Origin: Phymatolithon calcareum
Lineage: Eukaryota > Rhodophyta > Florideophyceae > Hapalidiales
NCBI GenBank assembly: GCA_977006965.1
Contig: OZ345355.1
Location: forward strand, 62,001 to 126,000
Length of the DNA stretch: 64,000 bases
Direction of reading: 5' to 3'
The notes below the pieces were generated by a model. That model ran no database searches and was not told the DNA's origin. It was given only the letters and a program-made list of their open reading frames with translations. Shown here one piece after another: positions 46,128 to 57,680 of the stretch (positions within the stretch are counted from its first letter, which is position 1; each line of letters opens with the position of its first letter). Position numbers and translations under genes: made by a program.

Positions 46128-47497
46128 TTACTCTTTTGAGAGAACGCAAGGAGGCGACGAGCTATGACAGCTCTTCTTCGCTGATCTGATCTCACTCACA
46201 CAGCAAACTTTGCCCGGGCGACGATGTCCACATCCGGATCCACCACACACGATGCACGCAGAGGGGCAACAAACGTCCTTGTAGGGAATTCCCTTTGAAC
46301 ATGTGCCGTCATTGGCGCTTCGAGGAGAGAAAATCGTTTTCACCTCACACTTGTTGCCTTCCTGGGAAAAGTTTTTCGCGTTAACGAGGTCGAAGCAGAA
46401 GCATTTGTTGTCCTTAGATTCCTTCACATTGACATTTTTGACCTTTACGTCTTCTGCATTGTTTACGCAAATGCCCGCAAACTCCGACCCGGCTATTTTG
46501 GTGTCCTCCAATACGGCGCTTTTCGGTTTCAATCCATCGGTCTTTTGAATCATGCATCCACATCCCTTAGCCTTTTTTCCGTTGTCCGCGACAAGATTCT
46601 TCTTGATGACTGTATGCTTTGCGCCTCTGCATACGTTGATGCCGTGTTGACCGTTGCCCTTCGAATGACAGTTTGAGACAGAAGAATAATAGGTTTGACC
46701 GATCTTGAAACCATCCATACGGTTGTCAGCAGCGACGCTTCCCTCAAAATGAAGGTGGAATGCCCAGCGATCCTTCGATCCATGAATGTCGACTAAGAAA
46801 ACACCATTTCGAGAAAAAGACAGAACAATATGTGTCAGAATCTGTGTCAAGAGAAGAGAACGGTAAAAGCCTAAGAAGAAGAGAGGTATGCAGACAACAT
46901 ACAACCATGGTGTAACATATTCTGCGCACGGACGTTCCGGAACCATGCGTAGTTCACCAGCTCGAAGAACACTCCGTTGTGGCCGTAGTTGCTGTTCTTG
47001 TCTTGCTTATCCTTGTTTCCGTCGATCGTAAAGCCCTGCAAGGAAACGCGCTCTCCCTTGCGGCTGTAGAACAAGCCTTTCTCAGGAAAAGCGTCAGCGC
47101 CATCAATAAGCTTGACGGTCGTGTCCTCCATACCAGCGCCGACAATGCAGGTATGCGATGGTATCTCAATAGGACCAGAGACATGGTATGTTCCTTTTTC
47201 CAATTTCACGGCGCCGCCATCAGCCTCGCCTGCTGCCTTCAAATAGCTGGCAATTATGCCAGAATAGTCCTTTATAACGTTGACGTGCGGGATCGTAAAC
47301 ACAGCTTCAGTCATGCAGATCTTCCAGTTTTCTTGGACACCGAATGAATGCATCTTGTCTCCAAAAGCGGCGGCGATATCCTTTGAAGAATCGAGGGACT
47401 TCCATCTCTTGCGAATTGTCGGGTCCAGTACGGCGGCAAATGTGACATGTAGCGCCAAAAGAACAAGAGAAGCACTTAATATGGATGACCCCGTCAT
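46128..47497 (-). CDS. Secreted right-handed parallel beta-helix protein with Cys-rich tail, two exons
   Basis: Exon 1 is 47497-46903, exon 2 is 46792-46128. The 110-bp intron (46902-46793) has a GTATGT donor and TTAG acceptor, phase 1. Splicing gives 419 residues and a seamless HHGFDIHGSKDRW junction. Residues 1-22 are a signal peptide. Residues ~75-340 are a polysaccharide-lyase/epimerase-like beta-helix: GAVKLEKGTYHVSGPI, CIVGAGMEDTTVKL, VSLQGFTIDGN, GQHGINVCRGA, SAVLEDTKIAGS, VKVKNVNVKES. Residues 363-419 hold a tail with pattern C..., CC-x2-AC-x2-CGG-x2-C, CC..., C..., C, probably a disulfide-knotted extracellular module. The likely role is binding, cutting or epimerising a cell-wall polysaccharide. 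The catalytic residues and substrate cannot be named from sequence alone. Confidence 0.85.
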
Positions 47498-47643
47498 GTC
47501 GAAGTTTCCCGAGATACAGGAGAAAAATTGTCGGGACTTGGTGTGATGCTATCCTTCGTTGAGCGTGGAAACTAGGATGTTCGGGATTGGTTGCTGTGGA
47601 TGGGTGTCTTTCTCCTCAAGTTGAAAGCGGCAGCTATTGTATC

Positions 47644-47651
47644 AATTTATA
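47644..47651 (-). promoter_or_regulatory. TATA box of the beta-helix gene
   Basis: TATAAATT on the minus strand, about 150 nt before the ATG. This predicts a leader of roughly 115-120 nt. Confidence 0.5.
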
Positions 47652-49379
47652 GGCGATTTAATCGCGAAGCCGAGGGCAGGAACGCAGCGGTTTATGAAAC
47701 GACAGGTAGCCAATTATGCTCGGAAACCGACAAGAAACGGACATCAACATCCAAAGCTGGAATGAAAATCACTTTGCAATGCGTCAATGATTACCTTTTC
47801 TCGTTTCAGCAACGCCAATGGAGGCATATGAAGAAAAAGAGGGGTGATAGAATTTTCGTTGTTTCGTTCGAATATGTGCGTTGCACGATCAGGGCCGTTG
47901 AAGAGTTAGAATTTGTCTCTGTTCAGCCGCGTATGGTGGCCCATATGCTCATTTGGAGAGGCGATGCGATCTTGGGGGAGGTTCAGGTAACCAAATGGCG
48001 TCCAAAACCGATATAAGTGTGTCCGATATCATGCAAGACAGTTGAAACTGTAAATTTTAATTTTTACGAAAGCAGTGATGAACAATCAGAAATATCTGAT
48101 CTATCGTTCATCTATATGGCACACTTCGTGGAGCAGCATTGCGTCTGCACTCCAACGGCGACTGAGCGGAGGTAACTCTGTCGGTGCTTACGACACAAGT
48201 GGACGAACGGATCGTTGTGAAGATGGGAAGGCCGTGTTAAAGCATTCAACAGGTGTTCAGCGAATCTTTTCAAGCCTTCATACCGTTTGCTTTTGCAATT
48301 CCGAATTCTGATGGACGTTGAGTTCAGCTGTCTCTAATTCGAGGTCTACACATTTGTCAGTGCCGTTTCGAACCTACAGCATCTATTGATTCATGACGTG
48401 GGGCATCATGAATCTTACCCAGTGCGCATTGGTTCAACGCTGCCTTGGTCTGTCTCTGAGCACCCGCACTAACCTCCGCAAGGCAGAGGTCAGTTGATTC
48501 AGTATTTTGCTTCAAGCAGAACAACATTCCTCCCCTTCGAGACCTCTCGAAGATCGGAAATATGTTTTGAGGTTCTCCTACATTTTCGAATCTCTGATCT
48601 ATGAGCCGAGCCCTTGCTAACTTGAGAAAAAAATCACCCGAATCCTCGATTTCTGCACCAAAACAACATAGGAAGTGGTCTACAACGATAGGGCAATCTT
48701 CGCAGCTGCTATCCTCTATTGTATCTGCAGAGTTACACCGTGCGTTGCTCTAGTGGCGGGACTTATCAGTGCGCGAAAGCACCTTAAGCATAAATCGAAC
48801 TTGCGCTGCCTATGACTATTACTGCCGAACGAAACGTAAGGCGAAAAATCCAGCCCCAATTGGGCAAGGGTTGCTTTAAACGGAACCAGTACAAGTTGAT
48901 TGGATCTGCATTGCTCACTATGCTTGTGTCGCAGTATCCTTCAAAAGAACCGCCTTTGCAAATGTTTCACGCAATAGCACACACATTTTTCATGCGGCGT
49001 AAGTACTTGTAGAACTTCAAATATGAACCGCTTATCTGCCCGAGCGTGCTTGTGCTGATTACGTGTATTTTTGAGTTGCAGATGCATTGACAGATGGATT
49101 CTGAATGGTGCCGGTTGCAGCTGTCTATGTCGCCGTCGCCCGCTCACCCCTTGCGACTAATGCGTAAAAGAGCGTCGCACTTGGTTGTGAGAATTTGGCA
49201 GCACCATTGCTACAGTCATGGCAGTCAGCGTCTGCCGGAAGAGTCCTTGCGATTGTAAGGCCTTCCTCGTGCTAAGACTGCCTGCTATTGACTGTTGGCG
49301 TAGTCTGGAGAGAGCCTCGTTTGTTACATAGGATAGAAAGTCGAAACAACAAATGATTTCTTGTTTTGGGGTCGTGTCA
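47652..49379. other. Gene-free spacer
   Basis: Overlapping frames at 47597-48016 (plus) cover the beta-helix promoter and lack motifs. A 66-codon ORF at 48812-49012 has nothing recognisable. Confidence 0.4.
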
Positions 49380-50566
49380 ATGCTGTTCTTGCAATTCTTT
49401 CCGCGACTGTACGCCTAGTGTCTATTGTAAGGAATTGCCTCAATTGAGGCAAGCGGTTACATAGGATCCAAAAAGTAAAAAAGCAGAAGAATATGCTCCC
49501 AACACCCATTATTGTCTATTGTACCGCATGCGACCGTGGAATACGCATTATTAAAGCGCGCGTTTGGTGACAGTGTACTGTCCGGTACAGTATGTACTCT
49601 TGAGTTTGCGGCGATGGATCAACCATTTAATGGTTCAGGAGACACCGCACGTTCCTGATATCACGCAGATCTCCACTGTATCAATGCAGTGGAGAGCTGT
49701 ACTGTATAGTTCCATCCATAAAACAAAAGAGAAAGAATAAAAATTTAAGTCATTTCATCACATCGCTGTTCTTCCCCGCGACTGTACGCCTATATAGTGT
49801 CTATTGTACCGAATTGCCTCAATTGAGGCAAGCGGTTACATACAAAGCGTACTACGCTTGCTCTGATTTTGGTTTCTCTCGTGTCTGTACGCTGCGCAGC
49901 TCGGATCGCGATACTTAGGATGCTCATAGTAGGTGATCTGTCGGGCCGTAAGGGAATCGTGTCTCTCGCGTATATATGCGCTGTTTTTGCGCTTCGCTAG
50001 AAGTATATAAGATAAGAGTAAATGAAGGTGGCTCCGGTGGCTGTGCCTTATGCCTACTGAGTCATGGGCCCATTTTCGTCTACCTCAACCAGTAGACTCG
50101 GTTTGCATCTGAAGCTTGCGACCGGGGAATACGTATTAATAAAGCGCACGTTTGGCGACTGTGCGGTATGACCTTTTCAGGTGGCGGTGATCAAATGGTT
50201 TAGGAAACACTGCACGTTCCTGACAAGTATAGTTCCATCCATAAGACAAAGAGAAAGATCGAAAATTTAAAACATTTCATCACGCAAGCACGCACGTCTC
50301 ACATGCTGCAATGATGATGGGCGGTGACGTTGTCGCACCCGCTATTTATTTGGCTTTTCTTGTCCAGACTGTACGCCTCGGAGCTCGGATTTCGGTTTCT
50401 CTCGTGACTGTACGCCCAACTCGGATCGCGATCCTCACGATGCCCATAGTAAGTGATCTGCCGGCCCGTAAGGGAATCGTGTCTCTCGTGTATCTATGCG
50501 ATGTTTTTTTCGCTTCGCTGGTAGTATTTAAGATAGTTAGTTTGTTCATCTGAGTAAAGGAAGGTG
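49380..50566. repeat. Nested direct duplications including promoter-like text
   Basis: Three related blocks. (a) 49380-49463 and 49762-49843 share CGCGACTGTACGCCTA through AGCGGTTACATA, including the 18-bp palindrome TTGCCTCAATTGAGGCAA (49435-49452, 49814-49831). (b) ~49525-49760 and ~50118-50285 share GCGACCG..GAATACG, CACGTTCCTGA and TATAGTTCCATCCATAA. (c) ~49868-50030 and ~50391-50566 share GTAAGGGAATCGTGTCTCTC and end with AGTATATAAGATA/AGTATTTAAGATA before GGAAGGTGG. The TATA-like string near each 3' end suggests a duplicated promoter or LTR relic. No gene is confirmed downstream. Confidence 0.65.
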
Positions 50567-51405
50567 GGAGATCTTCGAATTTTGCCTCGACTGCTTGCAT
50601 GGCGCACGCTCAAGCTCGCCTTCACGTCCATTCGACCATGCGGAATTGAAATTCTCCCACCCCTTCTTGACCGCAACCGTTTCGCCGCACAAGCCAGTGC
50701 GATGGCAACCGCGCTCAAGGTCCCCTTTCCCCTTTTCGTGCGTCTGTCTCAAAGTCGACGGCCCAGCCAAGGTCGCCGCCGGAGGACGACGCCGACATCT
50801 TCATGCTTATTTTATCTGTTTGTTTTCTTCGTGATGAGTAGACACATCTTCTTCGACGGTGTTGTTGCTCCAGTGGCGTTTGTGATGGATATCCGTGCTA
50901 TTGCTTTTACTGTCCATAAAAGAAAATTGTAATCGCTCTAGCTGGAGATTCAGCGAACGGGGTAGCCCGTACTGTTGCTAAGGTTCTAGAAAGGGCGATA
51001 TTGGCGTTTGAATTCGCATCGCGAACAAATGAGTTGATGGTGCAGTGGCTATCGTCTATAGAGTTGTTTTTTCCCTACCAGTGTGGCTTGTCTTGGGCAA
51101 CGAAGACGTATGGCTCTTGTCCTGCACTACGCCAATTATTGAGTCAACGGTCAGAAAAGACCAGGAGACAAAGGGACCGAGAGAGCACAAAAAACGGAGG
51201 AAAGAGAGACAAGCAAACAAAACCCCCAAGACAAACAGTTAAAATAAGCGAGAAGATGTCGGCGTCGTCCTCAGTAGTTACTTTTACAATCAACTGACTA
51301 TTTGGATGACTAGAACAGGAACTCCTCAAGTTTCGAAATTTAATGTTACAGCTTGGGTAACCACTCACCCGTTGTATTCTCTTTCTGTCATTGCTCACAG
51401 CAAAA
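50567..51405. other. Spacer downstream of the Sel1-repeat gene
   Basis: A GC-rich plus-strand frame from ATG 50702 to 50932 (76 codons) ends in a hydrophobic SCLFYLFVFFVM segment. It has no family, and I do not call it as a gene. Confidence 0.35.
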
Positions 51406-54402
51406 TCAACGCTCCATGGCAACCCATTCATTTCTCTTTGTCTGCACTTCCCCCTTCATCTCCGTCTGCCCAGTGTCAACCATCTCCAAAATCAGCAAAG
51501 GAGAAATGGGAAAGTATCGATATTGCAAGGAAAAGATCTGTACCGCAAGCAATTCCGCAAACGCAAAATGTCTCGGGATGAATTTCACCCGCCACTTGTA
51601 CAGTGAACCCAAGATGCATTTTCCACGTAAAACCGCCCGCGCTGCATCAACGATCGCACTAGTAGCCCTCGATATTTCTTCCCGTACTCTGCAATTCGAA
51701 CCAACAATGTGTGCCACCACAATAGTCGCGGATACTCCATGGCCCCTCTCCGTCATTTCTCGCCACGTAAACGCGTGCAAAGGATCGATCGCTTGACGAG
51801 TCCAAGACTGGACATCCAGTTTTCCCCACGGATGCGAAACCGGAACGTCGGGGAGCCCTGAGAGCGCCGACTTCTGGTCCTCGACACCCTGCCTGACATG
51901 CTTCCTTGTTCTCACGACCGGAGTACGAGACGCGCGCTTCCTCGAAACTATAGGTATTGCGCTATCCGCTATTCTGTCCTTCTTGACCAGCGGCTCGCAC
52001 GACAAAATTTCCTCTCCCAGCGCCGGAGTCATGATCGCATCTTGGTCGCAGTATGTCTTATCCATCACGTCCTTCGGTGAATCGAGAGCCTCCAACATTT
52101 TCTCTGGGACCACGTGCATAGTACCCTCGACGATGGCGCCATTGTCCGCCGGTCCGGATCCCGTTGTTTTCCCATACACTGCAAGCTCATCAATCGTCTT
52201 GATAAGCTCCTCCATTCCATCGCTCTGCCCGCGTTGCCTTCTAATCGCCACAAGTTCCTTCGCACGCATGAGATCCCCCGGGACGCCCTTTTCACGCCCC
52301 TGCATGAGCAACTTTGCCAAGTTTGCCGGCGCAGCAGTCGAGCCAAGCTCCATCGCACGCTCGTACCACCGCTGAGCAGCCGCACAGTACCCTTTAAGCT
52401 GGACGGTAAGTTGCGCGGCATTATTGGCAGCAGCGCTATCACCGCGACGAGCTCCCTCCTCGAATGCATCTAGGGCCTCATGCACACGCCCTGTCTTCAA
52501 TAGCAAATTGCCCAGATTGTGTGGCGCATGCTTGTGACCGGTGTTCATGGCGTTGCGGAACCCGTCGAGTGCTGCAGCAAGATTGTTAATTTCGAAATAG
52601 AGCATACCAAGCCCATACCACGCTTTTCCTGCTATGGTAGCATCGAGATTCGCAGCAAGCTCGGCAGATAATCTGTAGTACGAGCACGCGCTCTGACGCA
52701 GATCCATCGGCGTCAAGTCCTTTCCACCAACAGCGGCAGGCTTTCCGGTTGCGCCGAGGTCGCGCAAGTGACGTGCAAGCGTGCAAACCGCATTGGCGAC
52801 GCATAACTTGAGATCAATATCGATGTCCAACGCGGTGACGAAATGCATTCCAACAATACGGTAAAGCTCATTGGCGGCGTCTTGCAGCCGTCTGCCCTCC
52901 TCAAATATACTCGCAAGTTCCATGCAAGCCTTGACGCGGACAATGGGAACCGTTGAGTCGTTCCGGGCTTCCGTATAGTACAATACAGCCTTGTCAACGT
53001 CGGGTGGCTGTCCTGGGGCGCCATCGTGTAGGATGCGAGCAAGACGGTAGGCTGCGAGTTTGTTTCCACGGTCTACAGAGCATTGGAATAATTCTGCCGC
53101 TTTCTTCCCACCGTCGGCGATGTGGTCCGAAAATTTGTTCTCCAAATACATGATGCCAAGGTTGAGGGCGGCGAGGGCGGAGCCTCTGGACATGGCGGTG
53201 TTGTAATAGTCACGAGCTTGGTGCGGCTCAGCATCACGGTAGAGGTCGCCCAGAACAATAGGTGCTGCAACGTCGCCCATTCGATTGGCAGATTGGAGAT
53301 AATCGAATCCTTCGGCGGTATATCCACTTCGAGCAAGACGCCTGCCCAATGCAGCGTAAGCGCAAAAGTTGCCTTCTTTTCTCTTTGCTTCCAACCATTT
53401 GTTGCCCGCAGGGTTGTCGATACCGCCAACATGCCATCCGACGGGGACAAACAATTGAGCCAACTTCGCCATGTAGTACGCTCGACCGGTCTCTGCGACG
53501 TTGCGCAAAACAGCTTCGCAAAACATGGTGAGGCGATATTCTTTCAAAGTGATGGGAATCGGCCATGTACCGTTCTGTATTCGCCAAATTTCTTCCCCAG
53601 TCAAGTTTACGCAAGAGTCCGCAATGGCAAGTGCTCGACACGGGTCAAAGTCGGAGACGATGGCGGCGGTGACAATACTTAGACCCAATATGGGCAAGGA
53701 CTTTGGCGGACAGTCGACATCACTTTCCATACGACTAGCGCGGAAGACGGCATAACGGATGCTCTTATCCGTTTTGGCGGCGCGCATATGATCAACAGTG
53801 TGCATGGGATGATGGAACGAATCAAGGTGAAAAGCGTCATTACAAGCATGTTCCGTCGCCCAGCACGGATCTAACAGCGAGAGGTCGATACTCCTCGCGG
53901 TGGAGTCCATGTCATGAACAGCGCGGAGTGCGCGAAGACACTCCACGAGGCGCCAAAACTTGTGGGCGACATCCATATCGTCATGATGATACGGCGCGAG
54001 CGCAACTCGAAGCTCCGAAAGGGCCAGGGCGAGATCGACGAGACGAATGAGGGAGAGACGACCCTTCTTTCGGGCGCACTGACGGCGGGCGTTGCTGGTG
54101 ACGATGCGACGCGACTCGTCGGGTTGGCGTACGACAACGTGCTCGATGATGGCACGCGTGACGGCACATACTGCGGCATCAATGGATGCGGCATCTGCGG
54201 CGTCGACGGCGTCGCGGATTGCCTTCGACAAGGCAGCCCAGCGTAGAGCGTGCATGTGGTGTACGAGATTACAGATCCACCCCTTAATGTCGCGATAGAC
54301 GCGCGTGGAGCCCTCGCCGGCCAAGCGCGGCGCTTCAAGAACTCTCGTGAAGTCTGCGGCGGCCACAACTTCCCAGCGCGCGAGGTCGCGCGAAGCGGTC
54401 AT
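51406..54402 (-). CDS. Large intronless Sel1-like/TPR-repeat protein, 998 residues
   Basis: A single uninterrupted frame from ATG 54402 to 51406, GC-rich relative to the flanks. Residues 1-340 are mostly helical, with no known domain. Residues ~345-720 contain a series of Sel1-like alpha-alpha repeats of 34-40 residues: AYAALGRRLARSGYTAEGFDYL, AALNLGIMYLE..., AAYRLARILHDG, AWYGLGMLYFEINNLAAALDGF, HNLGNLLLKTGRVHEALDAFEEGA and ANLAKLLMQ. Such solenoids are adaptor scaffolds in many eukaryotic complexes. Residues 720-998 are of unknown function, with a basic RKRASRTPVVRTRKHVRQG stretch that may be a nuclear signal and a hydrophobic C-terminal region (around 945-980). No signal peptide, so probably intracellular. 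It is the best-supported large host gene here. Several long frames on the opposite strand are shadows of it. Confidence 0.88.
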   Translation of the reverse strand: MTASRDLARWEVVAAADFTRVLEAPRLAGEGSTRVYRDIKGWICNLVHHMHALRWAALSKAIRDAVDAADAASIDAAVCAVTRAIIEHVVVRQPDESRRIVTSNARRQCARKKGRLSLIRLVDLALALSELRVALAPYHHDDMDVAHKFWRLVECLRALRAVHDMDSTARSIDLSLLDPCWATEHACNDAFHLDSFHHPMHTVDHMRAAKTDKSIRYAVFRASRMESDVDCPPKSLPILGLSIVTAAIVSDFDPCRALAIADSCVNLTGEEIWRIQNGTWPIPITLKEYRLTMFCEAVLRNVAETGRAYYMAKLAQLFVPVGWHVGGIDNPAGNKWLEAKRKEGNFCAYAALGRRLARSGYTAEGFDYLQSANRMGDVAAPIVLGDLYRDAEPHQARDYYNTAMSRGSALAALNLGIMYLENKFSDHIADGGKKAAELFQCSVDRGNKLAAYRLARILHDGAPGQPPDVDKAVLYYTEARNDSTVPIVRVKACMELASIFEEGRRLQDAANELYRIVGMHFVTALDIDIDLKLCVANAVCTLARHLRDLGATGKPAAVGGKDLTPMDLRQSACSYYRLSAELAANLDATIAGKAWYGLGMLYFEINNLAAALDGFRNAMNTGHKHAPHNLGNLLLKTGRVHEALDAFEEGARRGDSAAANNAAQLTVQLKGYCAAAQRWYERAMELGSTAAPANLAKLLMQGREKGVPGDLMRAKELVAIRRQRGQSDGMEELIKTIDELAVYGKTTGSGPADNGAIVEGTMHVVPEKMLEALDSPKDVMDKTYCDQDAIMTPALGEEILSCEPLVKKDRIADSAIPIVSRKRASRTPVVRTRKHVRQGVEDQKSALSGLPDVPVSHPWGKLDVQSWTRQAIDPLHAFTWREMTERGHGVSATIVVAHIVGSNCRVREEISRATSAIVDAARAVLRGKCILGSLYKWRVKFIPRHFAFAELLAVQIFSLQYRYFPISPLLILEMVDTGQTEMKGEVQTKRNEWVAMER

Positions 54403-56510
54403 CGCGACAGATGAGGAGTGATGTGTACAAGGCGGAGCGTTAAGGTCAACGCGTCACACCGCCCAAGGGTGTCCCCTGGTCACCGCAGGCATTGGGTGTG
54501 GCGTGATGGGCGGTGCGGGTTGGGGCGCGGGGCGGGCAATTGGCGATGGCGGTGAAGATGCGGTTGCGGGTGCTTCCGCCGCAATGGTTGCGCACGTTGT
54601 GAGCAGAAACGGAAGGGACGGACTGTGTCGAGAGCGTGTGGCGAGAGAAAAGGGGAAACGCGACAGAAAGCTGGAGTGGAGCGAATGGAAGCGAAAGAGA
54701 CGGTTTGGCGGGATGTGATTGGACGTTCGAGAGGAGATGTCCATTTGCGATTGCGACACGTGGAGACGGTTGAGTCAATTGCTTCATCCTATTGAAAGCG
54801 CATCTGTGTGCCGTCAACGGGCAATGCAGATAACAACAAAGTTACAGATTGGCCAGATTGGCCAGATTGCGTTTTCCGCGACCTCCCACAGTTGCTGTCC
54901 TGTCCTGGAGTCTAAAATAATATACTCGTATGATACCCTAAATCAAATCTCATGGGCGGGTCGCAAAGCACTGGACGTCTACTAGGGAAGGCCGGCTACA
55001 TGAACAGACGAATGGGATTCCATTTCGAAGGTCCTCTCTGTTGCTAAACAGAACAGATTGCTCTGTGGAGTTGGAAAAACATCATCTTCCGCCGTCGCGC
55101 ATTTGCATCGATTTGCTCTTTCTGAAGTCCCTTGCCCGTGCCCCCCCCCTTTGTTGCTGCAGAAGCCGCAAAATGTGACCCGTCTGAACTGCAATATATA
55201 CAAATAGTACAGTTCGATACTGTACCAATAAGCAAGCTATAGTGCTACGCCACTGAGGAAGCACAACGGTTGCTTCCGGTGGAATCGGTGGAGTCGTCTA
55301 CAGCACAGGACGAGCGGCAGGCAGAGGAGCAGAGTGCTTGCACGGAGCAGCTGTACAGTAGCATTAGTAACGGCCTGTGTTAGTTTTTGTAGATTAGATT
55401 AGAACAAGCAAAGCAAGGGGTCGTAAACCAATTGCGTGAGGGAATACCAAAAATGTTCGTTCAAGAGTTTCCATTCCTCTGTATGGCGGCCTAGTGTTGC
55501 GATTACAACAATGCGACATGGCAACATGCAGGTTAAATTAAATTGCAGCGGAGCGACGTGATGATCAACAATGACGACAGGGAAGGCAGCATACTGTAGA
55601 TACTGTACCTTTGATAAATGCAGCGCGCACTATAGAAGCTTTTTGTACCCGTGTACAGTATATTACAGTAATCTATTCACAACCTTGGCTCTACACGTTC
55701 ATTTAACTGGGAAGGAATTCCTTGGAGCAATACGATCGGCGACTAAGGTAACTTCCCCTGCTCTTGCTTTGTCTCAACGCGCTGTACTGCATAACAATAA
55801 TGTAATAATTATTGTTATTGTCAATTGCTCAGCGCAGGCTTCCGCAAGCTCTGGCTGTGCAGGCAGTGAATGTGAGTTCTGAAAATCTTTTTACTATCAT
55901 ATGCATGGAAGACGAGTGAGACAAGGCAGAGCTACTGAGCCGATGCGCCGTGATGTACATGATAAAGTCGCAAACGAAGGTGGTGGAAGCATCCAATTAC
56001 CGCTCGCCTCTATGAATCATCATCATACAGCCCCGATGAGAAGCCGTTAAGACAAATCAATACAACATTCTCCTTCTCATTGGATGTTGTCTGCATCGAA
56101 TCGTCTCCTTCTCCCGCCACTCCAACGTTGCTTGGGAGCGGTAATTTATCATACAGATGTACTACAGTAAATCCAGCAGAGTTCTCAACCAGACCAGACT
56201 CACACCAGCTATCTGGAAAACGACGATACAGCGCCGCCTCCGCCTCCCCCTCTTCCCCTCCTCTCTGGTGTCCCTACTGTACTACATACTCGCGGCATGG
56301 AGACGAGAACCCCTAGCGAAAAAGACGGCACATTGATATCTCGAAACGCTGAAGCATCTTGCAGAACTAGCACGGTCTTGGCACTAACGGAGATCACGAC
56401 AATGTATGCAACCGGGGGGAGCACCGATTATACAAGACGATACAACAGCCTGCTGAGCATCAGCGTTTACATCCTTTAGGGAGGAAATCAGTCGGAAATG
56501 AGGTACACAA
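54403..56510. other. Gene-free spacer, includes the 5' flank of the Sel1 gene
   Basis: No TATA box is evident before 54402. The first ~300 bp is GC-rich; beyond 54720 it becomes mixed, with repeated TACTGTAC strings. Confidence 0.4.
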
Positions 56511-56951
56511 TTGAACGAACCACGTGTTCCCAGCGCAGGGAATTTAAATATCCACTTTGCGGTAGACGTAATGTTCACCAGCCTATATGCCCCATGCAAC
56601 CTTCCACAGACGAAGAAGGGCACAACATCAATAATAGTCCGATTAGAAGACGCAAAAACTGTCCAGTACGCACCAGTCCTCAAGAATCGTATTCCACCCG
56701 TGCACTTTTTTCCTTTAGCCGCAACTACCAACGCCATTCTAAGGCATAGAGCGCACGATATGATCGAGATGCGCGAGAGACAACGAGCATCCACTCGCGC
56801 TATTCCCGAATGTGTGCATAGAGCAATATTTGTTAGGCAATTACGTGCGCCATACACGAGTACGTGGGCCTGGCAATCAATGCACGGAGACCTAGAAGAG
56901 AACCTCCAAAGGCCTGGCCCTCTGAACTCGGTGGATACTTCCATAAAATAA
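56511..56951 (+). other. Protein-like open frame without ATG at its start
   Basis: A 146-codon plus-strand frame with text such as LNIHFAVDVMF, TSIIVRLEDAKTVQYAPVL and RAHDMIEMRERQRASTR. It loosely recalls the end of a copia-type integrase, but no HHCC or DDE residues are visible. It may be an exon or an element relic. The 205-codon frame on the minus strand over the same DNA is probably its shadow. Confidence 0.25.
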
Positions 56952-57126
56952 TAACCATGCACACTGTTGTTAATGGCGCCTTCCTGACTTTGAACGAACA
57001 CTATTAGTATTTTATATTCGTAATGAAGTGGATTTATTGCGAAGGTACCATGTGTCCCAACGTGAGGAAAGTCGGCACCTTTCTTAGCATTCTACAGCAC
57101 TCGAAATTTCGGTTCCTTAATCAGAA

Positions 57127-57680
57127 TTACTTAGTATCGCGTCGATGGCTATGGGTCACGAATAGTCGGCGGGGAGTGGGCCGGATGATTTCATGTTTCG
57201 GCGCAGCATTGGCCACTTGAAACATTGCAAGGACTTCGTAAAGTGCTCTTCCTGTGTTGGCACTTTCTACGGATGATAGGTCGTCTTTTGATAGGCCTGT
57301 ATTGATATCTTCGATAGCATCTTTTCCAGTTTGACCTGTAAGTTCTATGAGTACCGAGGTGCTCATGGGCGGGAATGTTCCAAATGACCATTCTATGACC
57401 AGTGCCCTGTATCTCCTTTCCTTGAAACACAAATTTGGCGCCAGTGTTATCTTGGTGTGTGGTATAGGGCGTTTTTTGTCTTTTTTCAACTTTAGTGGAG
57501 GCTTCCAGGATCTTTTTTCTTTGACACTGCTTTGATGTTTGCGCTGGCCAGTTTTTCGTTCGCCGACCTGACGAGGTGTCGGTATACTTTGGCGTGGGCC
57601 ATATCCAATCTTGCGTTCTGTATCTCCTTAGAGACTTGCTCTGATATATGTTTTGACTCGAGATTCTCTAAGCGCCTCAT
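57127..57680 (-). pseudogene. Orphan ORF with one frameshift, ~180 residues
   Basis: Starts at ATG 57680, right after an in-frame stop. The first 47 codons are a charged helix (ESKHISEQVSKEIQNARLDM). The frame slips by one in an A-rich run near 57520 and continues in the 57489-57127 frame with ITLAPNLCFKERRYRALVIEWSFG and VLIELTGQTGKDAIEDINTG. Both halves are protein-like, and a homopolymer is a natural place for an indel (or a sequencing error). No family is recognised. Confidence 0.38.

Noticed and set aside
47591-48016. 141-codon plus-strand frame
   Set aside because: Starts inside the promoter and leader of the divergent beta-helix gene and has no motif or ATG context support.
53122-53682. 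Long frames on the plus strand inside the Sel1 gene
   Set aside because: Shadows of a GC-rich 998-codon gene on the other strand; no motifs of their own.
56384-57001. 205-codon minus-strand frame
   Set aside because: Overlaps a more protein-like plus-strand frame and shows no family motif.
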